A stretch of 64,000 bases of DNA from Eubacteriaceae bacterium (GTDB lineage: Bacteria; Bacillota; Clostridia; Peptostreptococcales; Anaerovoracaceae), in assembly GCA_902362805.1 (NCBI GenBank), contig CABIXY010000004.1, positions 434,001 through 498,000 of the forward strand, in the 5' to 3' direction. Positions 36,220 to 45,238 of the stretch are shown one piece after another. Below the pieces are notes generated by a model. The model was not told the origin of the DNA. It did not search any database and was given only the letters and a program-made list of their open reading frames with translations. Both the position numbers and the translations under genes were made by a program. Numbering within the stretch: the first letter of the stretch is position 1; each line of letters opens with the position of its first letter.

Positions 36220-37815
36220 TTATTCTAGATATTCCATAAGTAAAAGTATATGTAATGATGCTGCCAATACTCCATAATCGACTGTATCAATATTCACATC
36301 ATCCCTTAGAATATTTTTATCTTTGCAATACTCTATCGCTCTTTCTGATATTGGTAACTCTCTTACCTTATCCATAATATCCCATGTTTCAACCCCACCT
36401 ACAAAGAATGTTTTTTTCAAAAACTTTCTTCCTAAGTATCTAAGTGCGCGTACCATATATTGCTCCAGAAAACCAAAGACATCTAATAACTTGTATTTCA
36501 ATTGCGATGAGGATGTCATATGATAGACCGTTTTAACTTTAGCAATATCAGGATTGCATTTTGTAATCACATCTCTCATATAAATATTAAAGAACCTTTT
36601 CCTCCGTGGCAATGCATACGCATATTTAACAAGTTCACGTTCCCAAAGAGGGAAATATGCTGTGACATATTTTGAAGCACTATTTATTGCAATTTTAACA
36701 ATCCCAGAGTTTAATGTAAAACCAAAAGCATCATAGGACTGAGTGTTTAAGGGCTTCTTCATAAAACTTAGTTGCTTTATAAAGTTATCCTTCATTAAGT
36801 GATATTCTTGCATCATATTATCGGAAAATGGATACACTTTTTTAACAATTTCTACTTGTTGCGTATAATATCGTGAAAGATTAGTTTTCTTCATCCTATA
36901 AAAAGGGAAGTCTTGAATCCAGTTCCAATCTTTGTGCCTTGGACCTCCATCCCCCGTTAAATAATAATTATATCCCTGTTTTGACTTGTATTCTAAAAAA
37001 GCCTTAATTCTAACTTGTCCTTTAGAAAAGTAATCTTTTGTACCATTACTAAATGCAAACATTTCTCTAAGAAACTGCTCTGTAACTGCCGGTTTTTCTA
37101 CTTTGATGATATCTAATTTTTTGTTGCCAGCATTAGCAGTTAAATTTGCTTGTTTTATATCTGGATCATTTATATTGTCTCCACTAATAAAAACATCTAA
37201 ATCTAATTTTCTGCTCAATGCAGCAAATACCATTCTGCTATCATATCCTCCTGTTAGAGACTGCGTTACCGTTTCATCCTGAAGGGCGAATGCAATATCA
37301 TCGAAAAAATCCACAACATTCGTTATCGAAGAAGGTGTATCAATATCTCCAATTTCTTTACTGAATGTTTCGATTCTACTATTTTTTATTATATAATAGT
37401 TATTTGAATCTGATAAAAAGATATCTTGTAATAAAGTTTTGTTAAAATATACAGTCCCAATTGTAATCATTTCACAAACGCTTTCCAGATTCAAAGTTTT
37501 ATTTTCGGTTTCTTTTGCCAGCAGTAGGAAATCATCAGACACTCCTTCAGATGCAATGAAAAAACTTCCCATATTACTATTATCAGTAAAAAGTACATAT
37601 TGCTCACCATTATTAATAATTAATACAAATGAACCAAATAAATCACCGAATGGAATGCATTTATTTTCTTTATAGATTTGATCTAACTTTTTAATTGAAT
37701 CATACCCCGCCCTTTCACCTCTAAAAAACATTCCACCCTTAAGATAGTACTGTTTTTCACCAAGTAAATATTTTGTGAATCCGGAAAATTCTTCTTTTTT
37801 ATTTGCAATGATCAT
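36220..37815 (-). CDS. Asparagine-synthase-like protein without glutaminase cysteine
   Basis: The C-terminal half holds the PP-loop SLTGGYDSRMVFAAL (about 190), the ATP-pyrophosphatase signature of AsnB-like enzymes, and YFSKGQ/HKDWNW stretches typical of polysaccharide-locus members. The N-terminal half resembles the class II amidotransferase fold, but the protein starts MIIANKKEE and lacks the Cys2 nucleophile, so it probably does not use glutamine. The ATG at 37815 with AAAGGG before it is preferred over 37830 (531 residues). Related enzymes amidate uronic acids; that role here is inference. Confidence 0.75.
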   Translation of the reverse strand: MIIANKKEEFSGFTKYLLGEKQYYLKGGMFFRGERAGYDSIKKLDQIYKENKCIPFGDLFGSFVLIINNGEQYVLFTDNSNMGSFFIASEGVSDDFLLLAKETENKTLNLESVCEMITIGTVYFNKTLLQDIFLSDSNNYYIIKNSRIETFSKEIGDIDTPSSITNVVDFFDDIAFALQDETVTQSLTGGYDSRMVFAALSRKLDLDVFISGDNINDPDIKQANLTANAGNKKLDIIKVEKPAVTEQFLREMFAFSNGTKDYFSKGQVRIKAFLEYKSKQGYNYYLTGDGGPRHKDWNWIQDFPFYRMKKTNLSRYYTQQVEIVKKVYPFSDNMMQEYHLMKDNFIKQLSFMKKPLNTQSYDAFGFTLNSGIVKIAINSASKYVTAYFPLWERELVKYAYALPRRKRFFNIYMRDVITKCNPDIAKVKTVYHMTSSSQLKYKLLDVFGFLEQYMVRALRYLGRKFLKKTFFVGGVETWDIMDKVRELPISERAIEYCKDKNILRDDVNIDTVDYGVLAASLHILLLMEYLE

Positions 37816-37857
37816 ATTTTTCCCTTTCATATAAAGTGCAAGGCAAATCTATTAAGT

Positions 37858-38976
37858 TTAACTTATATGCTCATACAATTCTAAGAGTATAGTCTCTTGA
37901 CTTTTCCAGTTAAACCTTTCGATTACTGCTTCTTTACCATTCTCCCCCATTTTAACGGCTAGGTCCTCATCATTAATTAAAGTACAGATTGCATCTCTTA
38001 TTTCCTCGACAGAATCCGGAGATACACAAATTCCACATTTATGCCCTTCAATGATCTCTTTCCACAAAACAAAATCAGTGGCAATAACAGGCAATCCCGC
38101 CTGCATTTCTTCAAAGAGCTTGGTATTACCTAGTGTACCTAACCTACCCCCAGCATTACTTCCATATCTAGAGATTGCAACTCCAATATCTGCCTCCACT
38201 AATGCTCGCTTAACTTTTTCGTGCTCCGTTTGACCCCAAAATACGACTTTATCCCACCCTTTTTCCTGTTTCAATTCCTCTAAGTAAGAAACTGCAGCTG
38301 TACCATATATGTGGTATTCTACGTTTTCAATCGGTTCTATTGCTCGTAAAATATTACGATGGCGCCAATCTTCTGAGATACCACCAGCAAAAATTATTTT
38401 ATGTACTGAATTAACATTTTTATTCTTTTCAACTTGAATTTTCTGCTCTTCACGAATAATGGGATAATTTGTAATCAAATAGCACATGGGGTTAAACTTC
38501 ACTAAATCGTCACGGCAATGCGGGGTTACTGCAACCACTGCAGAACAACTTGAAACCACACTTTTAAAATATTTTGTAAATAATTGTATGAACTGCTTTC
38601 GTATGATTTTCGGAATATAGTTCTTTTCGCTCAATGAGCCTAATACGTCTTCATGACTATCAAAGATGACTTTCTTATTTTTCTTTATATATTTTCTTAC
38701 ATATTGCAATAATTCTGGATCGTGTAGATGGTAAATATCAGCATCTATTTTTAAGCTTGTTTTAAATGCCTTTCTTGAATGTATGATCATTCTTTTTAAT
38801 CTGCTACCAGGACGTGCACCGATTCCAACAATCGTTACATTCTTATATTTTTTTGACTCACCACTTGCGACTAGGTAAACTTCATTCTCCGATTTCTTAG
38901 CTAATGAAACACATTGCTTTTCAAGTATTCTAATGTCATTATTTTTATGTGCACTAGTAACGTGACAAATTTTCAT
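37858..38976 (-). CDS. GT4-type glycosyltransferase
   Basis: The 372 residues show a GT-B fold with VDADIYHLHDPELLQY in the N-terminal half and HKIIFAGGISEDWRHRNIL at the interdomain border, then LFEEMQAGLPVIATDF as the donor-site motif. It builds part of the repeat unit. A gap of 16 bases separates it from the aminotransferase gene upstream. The substrate cannot be read from sequence. Confidence 0.88.
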   Translation of the reverse strand: MKICHVTSAHKNNDIRILEKQCVSLAKKSENEVYLVASGESKKYKNVTIVGIGARPGSRLKRMIIHSRKAFKTSLKIDADIYHLHDPELLQYVRKYIKKNKKVIFDSHEDVLGSLSEKNYIPKIIRKQFIQLFTKYFKSVVSSCSAVVAVTPHCRDDLVKFNPMCYLITNYPIIREEQKIQVEKNKNVNSVHKIIFAGGISEDWRHRNILRAIEPIENVEYHIYGTAAVSYLEELKQEKGWDKVVFWGQTEHEKVKRALVEADIGVAISRYGSNAGGRLGTLGNTKLFEEMQAGLPVIATDFVLWKEIIEGHKCGICVSPDSVEEIRDAICTLINDEDLAVKMGENGKEAVIERFNWKSQETILLELYEHIS

Positions 38977-38992
38977 GGTGTCTCCTTGTTCT

Positions 38993-40135
38993 CTATATAT
39001 CTTTTCTTCGATTTAAATACTTTTTAATTAGCTTGGTAGATTCTTCAATATCTTTAGCAGATAGGTACGGATGCATTGGTAGTGACAACACCGTATCGCA
39101 AAGCTCCCATGCATTGGCGAAATCATCATCACAGTATCCCAAATTTTTAAAGGCACCCTGCATATGCATGGGTTTCTGATAATATATCATCGAAGGGATA
39201 CTTTGTTCTTTCAATGCGGTCTGCAACTCGTCTCTTTGTTCTTTGTTTTCCAGCCTGATCGTATATTGCGCCCAACTGGAATAGTATCCTTTTTCAATCT
39301 TTGGAACCTCTACAAATCCATCCAATTCTGCAGTATATCTGTCAGCCACAGAGTTCACTGCTGTAAGTTCGTATTCCTTGAATGCTTTCAATTTAACCAG
39401 CAAAATCGCAGCTTGTATAGTATCTAAGCGGGAATTCAAACCAATTCTGATATTGTCGTACTTGTTTTCCCCTTTGCCGTGTACTTTAAGGGATTCAATC
39501 AATACCGCAGCCTGATTATTATCCGTAAATACTGCGCCCCCATCGCCATAACAGCCCAAGGGTTTTGCCGGGAAAAATGAAGTTATACTGATATCTCCGA
39601 AAGAGCAGGCTTTCTTGCCATAAATTGAGCCGCCAAAGCCTTGTGCACCATCTTCTAGCACCTTTAAGTTATACTTCTGAGCAATCTTATTGATTGCATC
39701 AAACTCCGCAGGTAATCCAAACAGATCAACCGCTATAACTACTTTGGGTGTAAATTTACCTTCGTCGATTACTTTTTGAATCTGTAGTTCTAAGCTGCAT
39801 GGGTCAATATTGAAGGTTTCCTTTTTGACATCCGTAAAAACAGGAGCTGCACCCACTAGAGAGACGACTTCAGCCGAAGCAAAGAATGTAAAATCTGGCA
39901 CAAACACTGCGTCGCCTTTGCCTACCCCCCACGCCATCAGCGCAAGCGTGAGAGCATCGGTTCCATTGGCGCAGGTGATACAATGTTTTACGCCGACATA
40001 CTCCGCAAGTTCTGTCTCTAGTTGTTTTACCTGCATACCTCCAATAAAGTTACAGCCTTCAGCAACTTTTAGCATAGCCATATCTATATCCTTTTTTAAG
40101 GCTTGATATTGTCTTTGTAAATCTCTAAATTGCAT
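38993..40135 (-). CDS. DegT/DnrJ/EryC1 sugar aminotransferase (WbpE-like)
   Basis: PLP-dependent fold I enzyme of 380 residues. The lysine-bearing stretch is SFFPAKPLGCYGDGGA (Lys near 185), and the pocket motif EDGAQGFGG lies about 25 residues before it. It transfers an amino group from glutamate to a keto-sugar nucleotide. With the Gfo/Idh, acetyltransferase, epimerase and 6-dehydrogenase of this locus it completes the set for 2,3-diamino-2,3-dideoxy uronic acids (WbpE role); this assignment comes from context. Confidence 0.88.
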   Translation of the reverse strand: MQFRDLQRQYQALKKDIDMAMLKVAEGCNFIGGMQVKQLETELAEYVGVKHCITCANGTDALTLALMAWGVGKGDAVFVPDFTFFASAEVVSLVGAAPVFTDVKKETFNIDPCSLELQIQKVIDEGKFTPKVVIAVDLFGLPAEFDAINKIAQKYNLKVLEDGAQGFGGSIYGKKACSFGDISITSFFPAKPLGCYGDGGAVFTDNNQAAVLIESLKVHGKGENKYDNIRIGLNSRLDTIQAAILLVKLKAFKEYELTAVNSVADRYTAELDGFVEVPKIEKGYYSSWAQYTIRLENKEQRDELQTALKEQSIPSMIYYQKPMHMQGAFKNLGYCDDDFANAWELCDTVLSLPMHPYLSAKDIEESTKLIKKYLNRRKDI

Positions 40136-40165
40136 CTTCTTTCCTTTTCATTAACCAACCTAACG

Positions 40166-41059
40166 CTATCTAACCTTGTTAAAAGGTCTAGCCGGGACGC
40201 CAACTACAGTTGTATTCTCGTCCACATTTTTAGTAACAACGCTGCCAAGACCAATAAAAGCATTATCACCAATAACTGCCTGATTCCTAATTGTTGAACT
40301 GACAATATACGCATTTTTTCCTACTGTAGTAGACCCATGTAGGGTGCTGACTATCACCGCGGAGTCTTCACCGACTATTGTATTATGTGATATAAAGCTA
40401 TTTCCGCTAATTTTACATCCTCTTTTTATTGTAGTATCGTCAATTGCGCCATTTTGAATCGTTGTGTTCACGCCGACTAAAACATCGTCTTCAATCTTGA
40501 CTCCTCCATATTGATGAACCATGAATTTCTTGTGATGCTCATCTTCAACATAAGCATATCCTTCATCTCCAATCATGACGCCCGACTGAATCACGCAATT
40601 TTTTCCTATATTAACTTTATTCATAATTGAGACATTATTAAAAATTATAGTATCATCACCAATAATGATTTCTCCATCAATGGTGCAGTTATGTCCAACT
40701 CGTACATTGTTACCTAATTTCACTTCAGGAGAAATATATGTGAACTTTCCAATCTGCATTTTTTCTTTGTCCTGATGAAAAAATTTTTCCAATATTGCAT
40801 AAAATGTTTTCTTTGCTTCTTTCGTTACAATAGTATTCTGTGCTAATACATCTACGCCTTCCTGGCAAATCAATAATTTTATTTTATCTAACGATATTTC
40901 GTTAGATAAAGATTCTGAACTCTTTAACCAACTAACAGTATTTAGCTTATATTGCTTCAAAGAGGAAAACCCATTTACATTTTCTTCTTTATTCCCATAA
41001 AACTGATATTTTAAATTAATAGAGTTTAAATACTCCAGAATATCTTTAATCTTTATCAT
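40166..41059 (-). CDS. LpxD-like left-handed beta-helix acyltransferase, copy 2
   Basis: The 297-residue protein has an N-terminal non-repetitive domain (1-110) and then about eight hexapeptide coils (from GNNVRVGHNCTIDGEIIIG to GDNAFIGLGSVV). Organisation is that of LpxD, which transfers 3-hydroxyacyl chains to an amino sugar nucleotide, but this bacterium has no lipid A genes in view. It overlaps wecB by four bases. Probable task: N-acylation of a sugar nucleotide of the glycan. Confidence 0.82.
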   Translation of the reverse strand: MIKIKDILEYLNSINLKYQFYGNKEENVNGFSSLKQYKLNTVSWLKSSESLSNEISLDKIKLLICQEGVDVLAQNTIVTKEAKKTFYAILEKFFHQDKEKMQIGKFTYISPEVKLGNNVRVGHNCTIDGEIIIGDDTIIFNNVSIMNKVNIGKNCVIQSGVMIGDEGYAYVEDEHHKKFMVHQYGGVKIEDDVLVGVNTTIQNGAIDDTTIKRGCKISGNSFISHNTIVGEDSAVIVSTLHGSTTVGKNAYIVSSTIRNQAVIGDNAFIGLGSVVTKNVDENTTVVGVPARPFNKVR

Positions 41060-42150
41060 CTTAGATACCGTTCTTTCAAAATAGCGATAATTTTTTCTGC
41101 TGCATGGCTGTCACCAAATGGCATATCATAATCATCAAACGTAACATTTCTGCTCAGCTTGTTCAAAATATCCGATTTCATTGGTTTGGCTAATTGATTC
41201 CTATTTTTCACCATTGTTTCTGGCCAAGCGACATAATCGAATACTGTAACACACTGTTTTTTTGCAAAATATGCCTCTCTTTGCAGTCCACCTGAATCTG
41301 TGATAATTTTTTCTGCATGTTTCGTTAAATATATTGACATCAGATAGCCTACTGGCTGTACAAACATCACATTCATATAATCTCTACTGCTGCATATTTC
41401 TTTCACTTTTCCAGAATTACGTGGATGTACAGGATATACGCATGGCTTGTCTAAAGATTCCATAGCATCTAAAATATTCAGCTGTTTTTCCTCTATATCT
41501 GTATTCTCCTGCCTGTGACAAGTGAGATAATAGAATTCATTTGGACAAGTAATAAGCGTGCCGTCTAATTTGATTAGTTTTTCTGGACAGTTGTCACCTA
41601 CATTCCCGGAATAATATCGAAAGGCATCATACATAGGGTCTCCAACTAAATACGCTTTTTCTAGCAAACCTTCTTTTTTTAAAAAATCCATAGCAGATGC
41701 TGTACATGCAAATAAAGTCGAAGATACATGATCCGTTATAATCCTATTTATTTCTTCTGGGTTACTCATAGTTCCAAGTCTGCCACCTGCTTCTACATGT
41801 GCAATAGGAATATTCAGTTTACTTGTGGCAATTGCACCTGCTAAAGTAGAATTTGTGTCACCATACAGAAGAATCATATCCGGTTTTTCCTTTAATACTA
41901 TTTCTTCAATGCAAATAATCATTTCTCCCGTCATTTTCCCATGGCTTCCACCAGAAATCCCAAGATTATATTTTGGTTTCGGTATTGCCAGTTCTTGAAA
42001 AAAGACATCTGACATATTTGAATCATAATGTTGTCCTGTATGTATGATAACTTCGTCAAAGCTACTATCCTTTTCAAATATACGCGATAACACAGCCGCC
42101 TTTATAAACTGCGGACGTGCTCCGACAATTGTAACAATTTTCATGATCAT
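41056..42150 (-). CDS. wecB: UDP-GlcNAc(-type) 2-epimerase
   Basis: The 364-residue epimerase starts KIVTIVGARPQFIKAAVL, with the catalytic-site stretches HTGQHYD (about 43) and HVEAGGRLG (about 120), and the UDP-binding ITDSGGLQREAYF (about 287). It inverts C2 of a UDP-N-acetylglucosamine-type sugar. In this locus the substrate may be the 2,3-diacetamido uronic acid (WbpI role), giving the manno form. It is full length, unlike the fragment at 30933. Confidence 0.92.
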   Translation of the reverse strand: MIMKIVTIVGARPQFIKAAVLSRIFEKDSSFDEVIIHTGQHYDSNMSDVFFQELAIPKPKYNLGISGGSHGKMTGEMIICIEEIVLKEKPDMILLYGDTNSTLAGAIATSKLNIPIAHVEAGGRLGTMSNPEEINRIITDHVSSTLFACTASAMDFLKKEGLLEKAYLVGDPMYDAFRYYSGNVGDNCPEKLIKLDGTLITCPNEFYYLTCHRQENTDIEEKQLNILDAMESLDKPCVYPVHPRNSGKVKEICSSRDYMNVMFVQPVGYLMSIYLTKHAEKIITDSGGLQREAYFAKKQCVTVFDYVAWPETMVKNRNQLAKPMKSDILNKLSRNVTFDDYDMPFGDSHAAEKIIAILKERYLR

Positions 42151-42159
42151 TCTCCCCAG

Positions 42160-42597
42160 TTAGACTAACTTACATAATACTCTCGTCTTACCTTGCATTA
42201 CCACTAGGTCACACTGATTCTTGCAAATAAAACCGACTTCAAGTCTTTTTTTCTCACTGTTAACTGATAAAATTCTCACTGTTGCAGTGATCTCATCATC
42301 AATATATACAGGCCTTACATAGCGAACCTCTTCATCAATAAATATTGCGCCTTGTCCAGGCATCACTGTACCAACTAAGTAAGAAATCATACCCATACAA
42401 AACAATCCATGCATCATACGTCCATCAAATCCGAGGGTCTTTGCGTACTGGTCATCAAAATGAACCGGATTATAATCACCAGATACCTGTCCATATTTTT
42501 CAACTAACATTGTCGTTGCTTTCTGCGTTATTGATGCACTGTCTCCTACTTTCAATTCCATGCTTTTGTCTATAATCAATGAATTACTTAATCCCAT
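42160..42597 (-). CDS. MaoC-like (R)-hydratase
   Basis: A single hot-dog domain of 145 residues with the hydratase signature YGQVSGDYNPVHFDDQYAKTLGF (Asp and His of the catalytic pair, about 34-46) and GRMMHGLFCMG. Such enzymes hydrate crotonyl-CoA and similar thioesters to (R)-3-hydroxyacyl-CoA. In a glycan locus it is unexpected; lying between two LpxD-like genes (one-base overlap with one) it may supply their acyl donor. That link is inference. Confidence 0.85.
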   Translation of the reverse strand: MGLSNSLIIDKSMELKVGDSASITQKATTMLVEKYGQVSGDYNPVHFDDQYAKTLGFDGRMMHGLFCMGMISYLVGTVMPGQGAIFIDEEVRYVRPVYIDDEITATVRILSVNSEKKRLEVGFICKNQCDLVVMQGKTRVLCKLV

Positions 42598-43498
42598 TAT
42601 TTAATTCCATTCCTTAGCACCTTCAAATTTCCAATAAATACAGAATGATCAATTGCAAAGTTCCCTGTAACCGACTTGTTTTCTGCAACATCTCGAGTGG
42701 TCACGGAGCCAATGTTCACTCGGGCGTTATCGCCAACATGTATCCCATTAATTAACGTAACTCCTGGGCCAATCCAAACATCGTTACCCATTGTCACCCT
42801 GCCAGCAATACAAGTATGCGCTGCAACAAATACTCTTTCACCCATTTTCATACCATGAGCAATGTGCACAATATTATCTGTTTTGCAATAATTACCTATA
42901 ATTGTATCATCCCAAGGATAAATCGCTTTATCAACCGTATTGTTTTGTTGCAATTCCACTTCGCTACCAATGACAACCCCACCAGCATGCTTTACTGATA
43001 ACACTACACCTTCCGTTCGTTTCTGTTCAAATCCTTCTCCACCAACGATTGTACCGGCACGTATAATGGAACAATCACCAATAACCGTATTTTCTTTTAT
43101 AGACACAAATTCCTCGATTATGACATTCTTTCCAATCTCCACATTGTTTTTTGCAATGCTTGCAAGTGGACTTATCTTTGCTGTGGTGTCAATAATACTT
43201 TTAAAGCTTGGCCTTGCATATTCTTTGGATGCTGCAAGATGGTTATGAACCATAAAAAAGGCTAATCTTGGGTTTTCTACAATGCACAAATTATAATGCT
43301 CTTGTAACTCTCTGCAAGTTTCAGTTACCAATAATAGGCACACACTTTCTGCTATATTTCTTTCATATTTTCTATCAATCAAGAATGAACACAAATTTTT
43401 CCTTCCCGGCTTTCAACTAAGCCCAGCGATTCAAAACTGTCATCCCCAATGATTTCAAAAGGAATTGCCAACGTTTCTGGTATTGATCCTAATTTCAT
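42597..43498 (-). pseudogene. LpxD-like acyltransferase, copy 1, frameshifted near the start
   Basis: From an ATG at 43498 with GAAAGG before it, a frame gives IPETLAIPFEIIGDDSFESLG...REGKI and stops at 43379. The rest continues in another frame from about 43394 as CSFLIDRKYERN and a full beta-helix to 42597. Joined, they match LpxD (the second part alone starts at TTG and lacks the domain start). Adding one A to the A5 run at 43396-43400 restores one frame of about 300 residues. This may be a real mutation, a reversible slip, or an assembly error. Confidence 0.8.
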
Positions 43499-43603
43499 CT
43501 AATTTACCTTTCTGCTGATCCTGTTGTAAAGAACACTTACAACACCATATCAAAATTGCTATTTATACTATTTTAAGCAGTTATATCAGCAAAAAGAGAT
43601 TGT

Positions 43604-44155
43604 TTATATTCCTTTTAGAAAAGGATAATCTCTATCACAATTCTTGCAAGACAGATTTATATCTAAAACTGCACCACATTCACAAACCCAACCAATCTGT
43701 TTTGCCGGTACACCTGCCATCAGTCCATAATCAGGCACATCTGTTACAGCAACTGCTCCTGCAGCGATCATTGCATACTTTCCAACAGTATGTCCACAAA
43801 CTATTGTAGCATTTGCACCTATCGAAGCACCCCTCCCCACTATAGTTTTTTGATACTTCGCGCGGCCTTTTGGATATTTTGCTCTAGGCGTCAAATCATT
43901 GGTAAATACCATTGATGGTCCACAGAATACGTCATTTTCTAACTCTACGCCCTCATATATAGAAACGTTGTTCTGAATCTTGCAGCCATCGCCTATTTTC
44001 ACGTTATTTCCAACATTAACGTTTTGACCCAACGAACAATTTGCGCCGATTTTTGCTCCGCTGAGTATGTGACTGAAATGCCATATTTTTGTTTCTTCTC
44101 CAATTTCAACGTTATCGTCTATGTAACTCGATTCATGTACAAAGTAATCTGTCAT
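43604..44155 (-). CDS. Beta-helix N-acetyltransferase (WbpD/WlbB type)
   Basis: The 183 residues form a left-handed beta-helix from GEETKIWHFSHILSGAKIG on, with the loop ENDVFCGPSMVFTNDLTPRAKYPKG typical of the enzymes that acetylate the 3-amino group of UDP-2-acetamido-3-amino-uronic acid. A C-terminal CxC...CxxC set (CECGAVLDINLSCKNCDRD) could bind zinc; such a tail occurs in part of the family. It shares one base with the Gfo/Idh gene, which would make the previous intermediate. Confidence 0.9.
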   Translation of the reverse strand: MTDYFVHESSYIDDNVEIGEETKIWHFSHILSGAKIGANCSLGQNVNVGNNVKIGDGCKIQNNVSIYEGVELENDVFCGPSMVFTNDLTPRAKYPKGRAKYQKTIVGRGASIGANATIVCGHTVGKYAMIAAGAVAVTDVPDYGLMAGVPAKQIGWVCECGAVLDINLSCKNCDRDYPFLKGI

Positions 44156-45228
44156 TAAAATTCTCCTCGCATATCTATACTTGCAAAATTTTGTAGCGGC
44201 ATTCTCACCGGCATACCGGTTTTCTGGCTCTGATAAATTGCTAATACAATTTCCAGAGCATTTCTGCCCGCGATAGCATCAACGTATGGCTTTCTGTCGT
44301 TTTCAATCGCATCAATCATATCTGCAAATAAACTGGTGTGTCCATTCCCATACACATTGCTAGTTGTTTCTTTCAAGCCCTTTTTGATGTTGTCAGATTC
44401 TGTTTCGTCAGCAAAATTCCAAACATCTATGTTATTCGTGGAAGTTCCGCCAATTTTTACTGTTCCCTTTTCCCCAAAGACGCACAAGGTTTCTTCAAGA
44501 TTCTTTGGATAAACATTGGTCGTGCCTTCAATGGTCGCAATCGCGCCGTTTTTAAACTTTAACACTGCCATGCCGACATCTTCTGCCTCTAAGTAATCAT
44601 GAAATTGCTGCCGCGTTGCACCGTAGACTTCCATCACTTCATCGCCAAGCATCCATCTTAGCAAATCAATGCCGTGAATGCATTGATTCATCAGACAGCC
44701 ACCATCCTGTGTCCATGTTCCGCGCCAAGGAGCCTGGGCGTAATAGTCTTTGTTTCTATTCCACCTGACATGAATAGAACCATGTGAGATTTTGCCAAAA
44801 CGATCTTTCTCAACAGCCCGTCTCAATTCCTGTATTGCAACATTGAAACGGTTTTGGTGACAGGCAGATACTTTGACCCCCTTACGCTTCGATTCTTCAA
44901 TAATGCTCTCTGCATCTGCCATACTCATAGCGATTGGTTTTTCTATAATGACGTTAATGCCGCGGGCTATACAGTAAAGTGCAATCTCTGCATGATTCCC
45001 GCTTTCGGTAGCTATGCTTACGAGCTCCGGTTTTTCTTTCTCTAACATTTTTTTATAATCGATATATTTATGTATGTTCATATCTTCTTGCAAGCTATGC
45101 TTGGTCAAAAGATTTTTCATCGCTTCCGGCAACAGATCGCATACTGCAAGAATGTCCAAACTGTTATTGATTGCCGCTTTTATGTGGTTCGTCGCAATGC
45201 GCCCACAGCCAATTAATGCGTACTTCAT
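44155..45228 (-). CDS. Gfo/Idh/MocA dehydrogenase (WbpB/WlbA type)
   Basis: The true start is the ATG at 45228 (GAAAGGG before it; 357 residues); the longer frame from 45258 has no ribosome site. KYALIGCGRIATNH is the NAD-binding start, EKPIAMSMADAE carries the conserved EKP, and NQCIHGIDLLRW the active-site histidine. It oxidises C3 of UDP-GlcNAcA-like sugar before amination. It begins ten bases after the upstream transferase gene. Confidence 0.9.
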   Translation of the reverse strand: MKYALIGCGRIATNHIKAAINNSLDILAVCDLLPEAMKNLLTKHSLQEDMNIHKYIDYKKMLEKEKPELVSIATESGNHAEIALYCIARGINVIIEKPIAMSMADAESIIEESKRKGVKVSACHQNRFNVAIQELRRAVEKDRFGKISHGSIHVRWNRNKDYYAQAPWRGTWTQDGGCLMNQCIHGIDLLRWMLGDEVMEVYGATRQQFHDYLEAEDVGMAVLKFKNGAIATIEGTTNVYPKNLEETLCVFGEKGTVKIGGTSTNNIDVWNFADETESDNIKKGLKETTSNVYGNGHTSLFADMIDAIENDRKPYVDAIAGRNALEIVLAIYQSQKTGMPVRMPLQNFASIDMRGEF

Positions 45229-45238
45229 ATTTTCCCTT

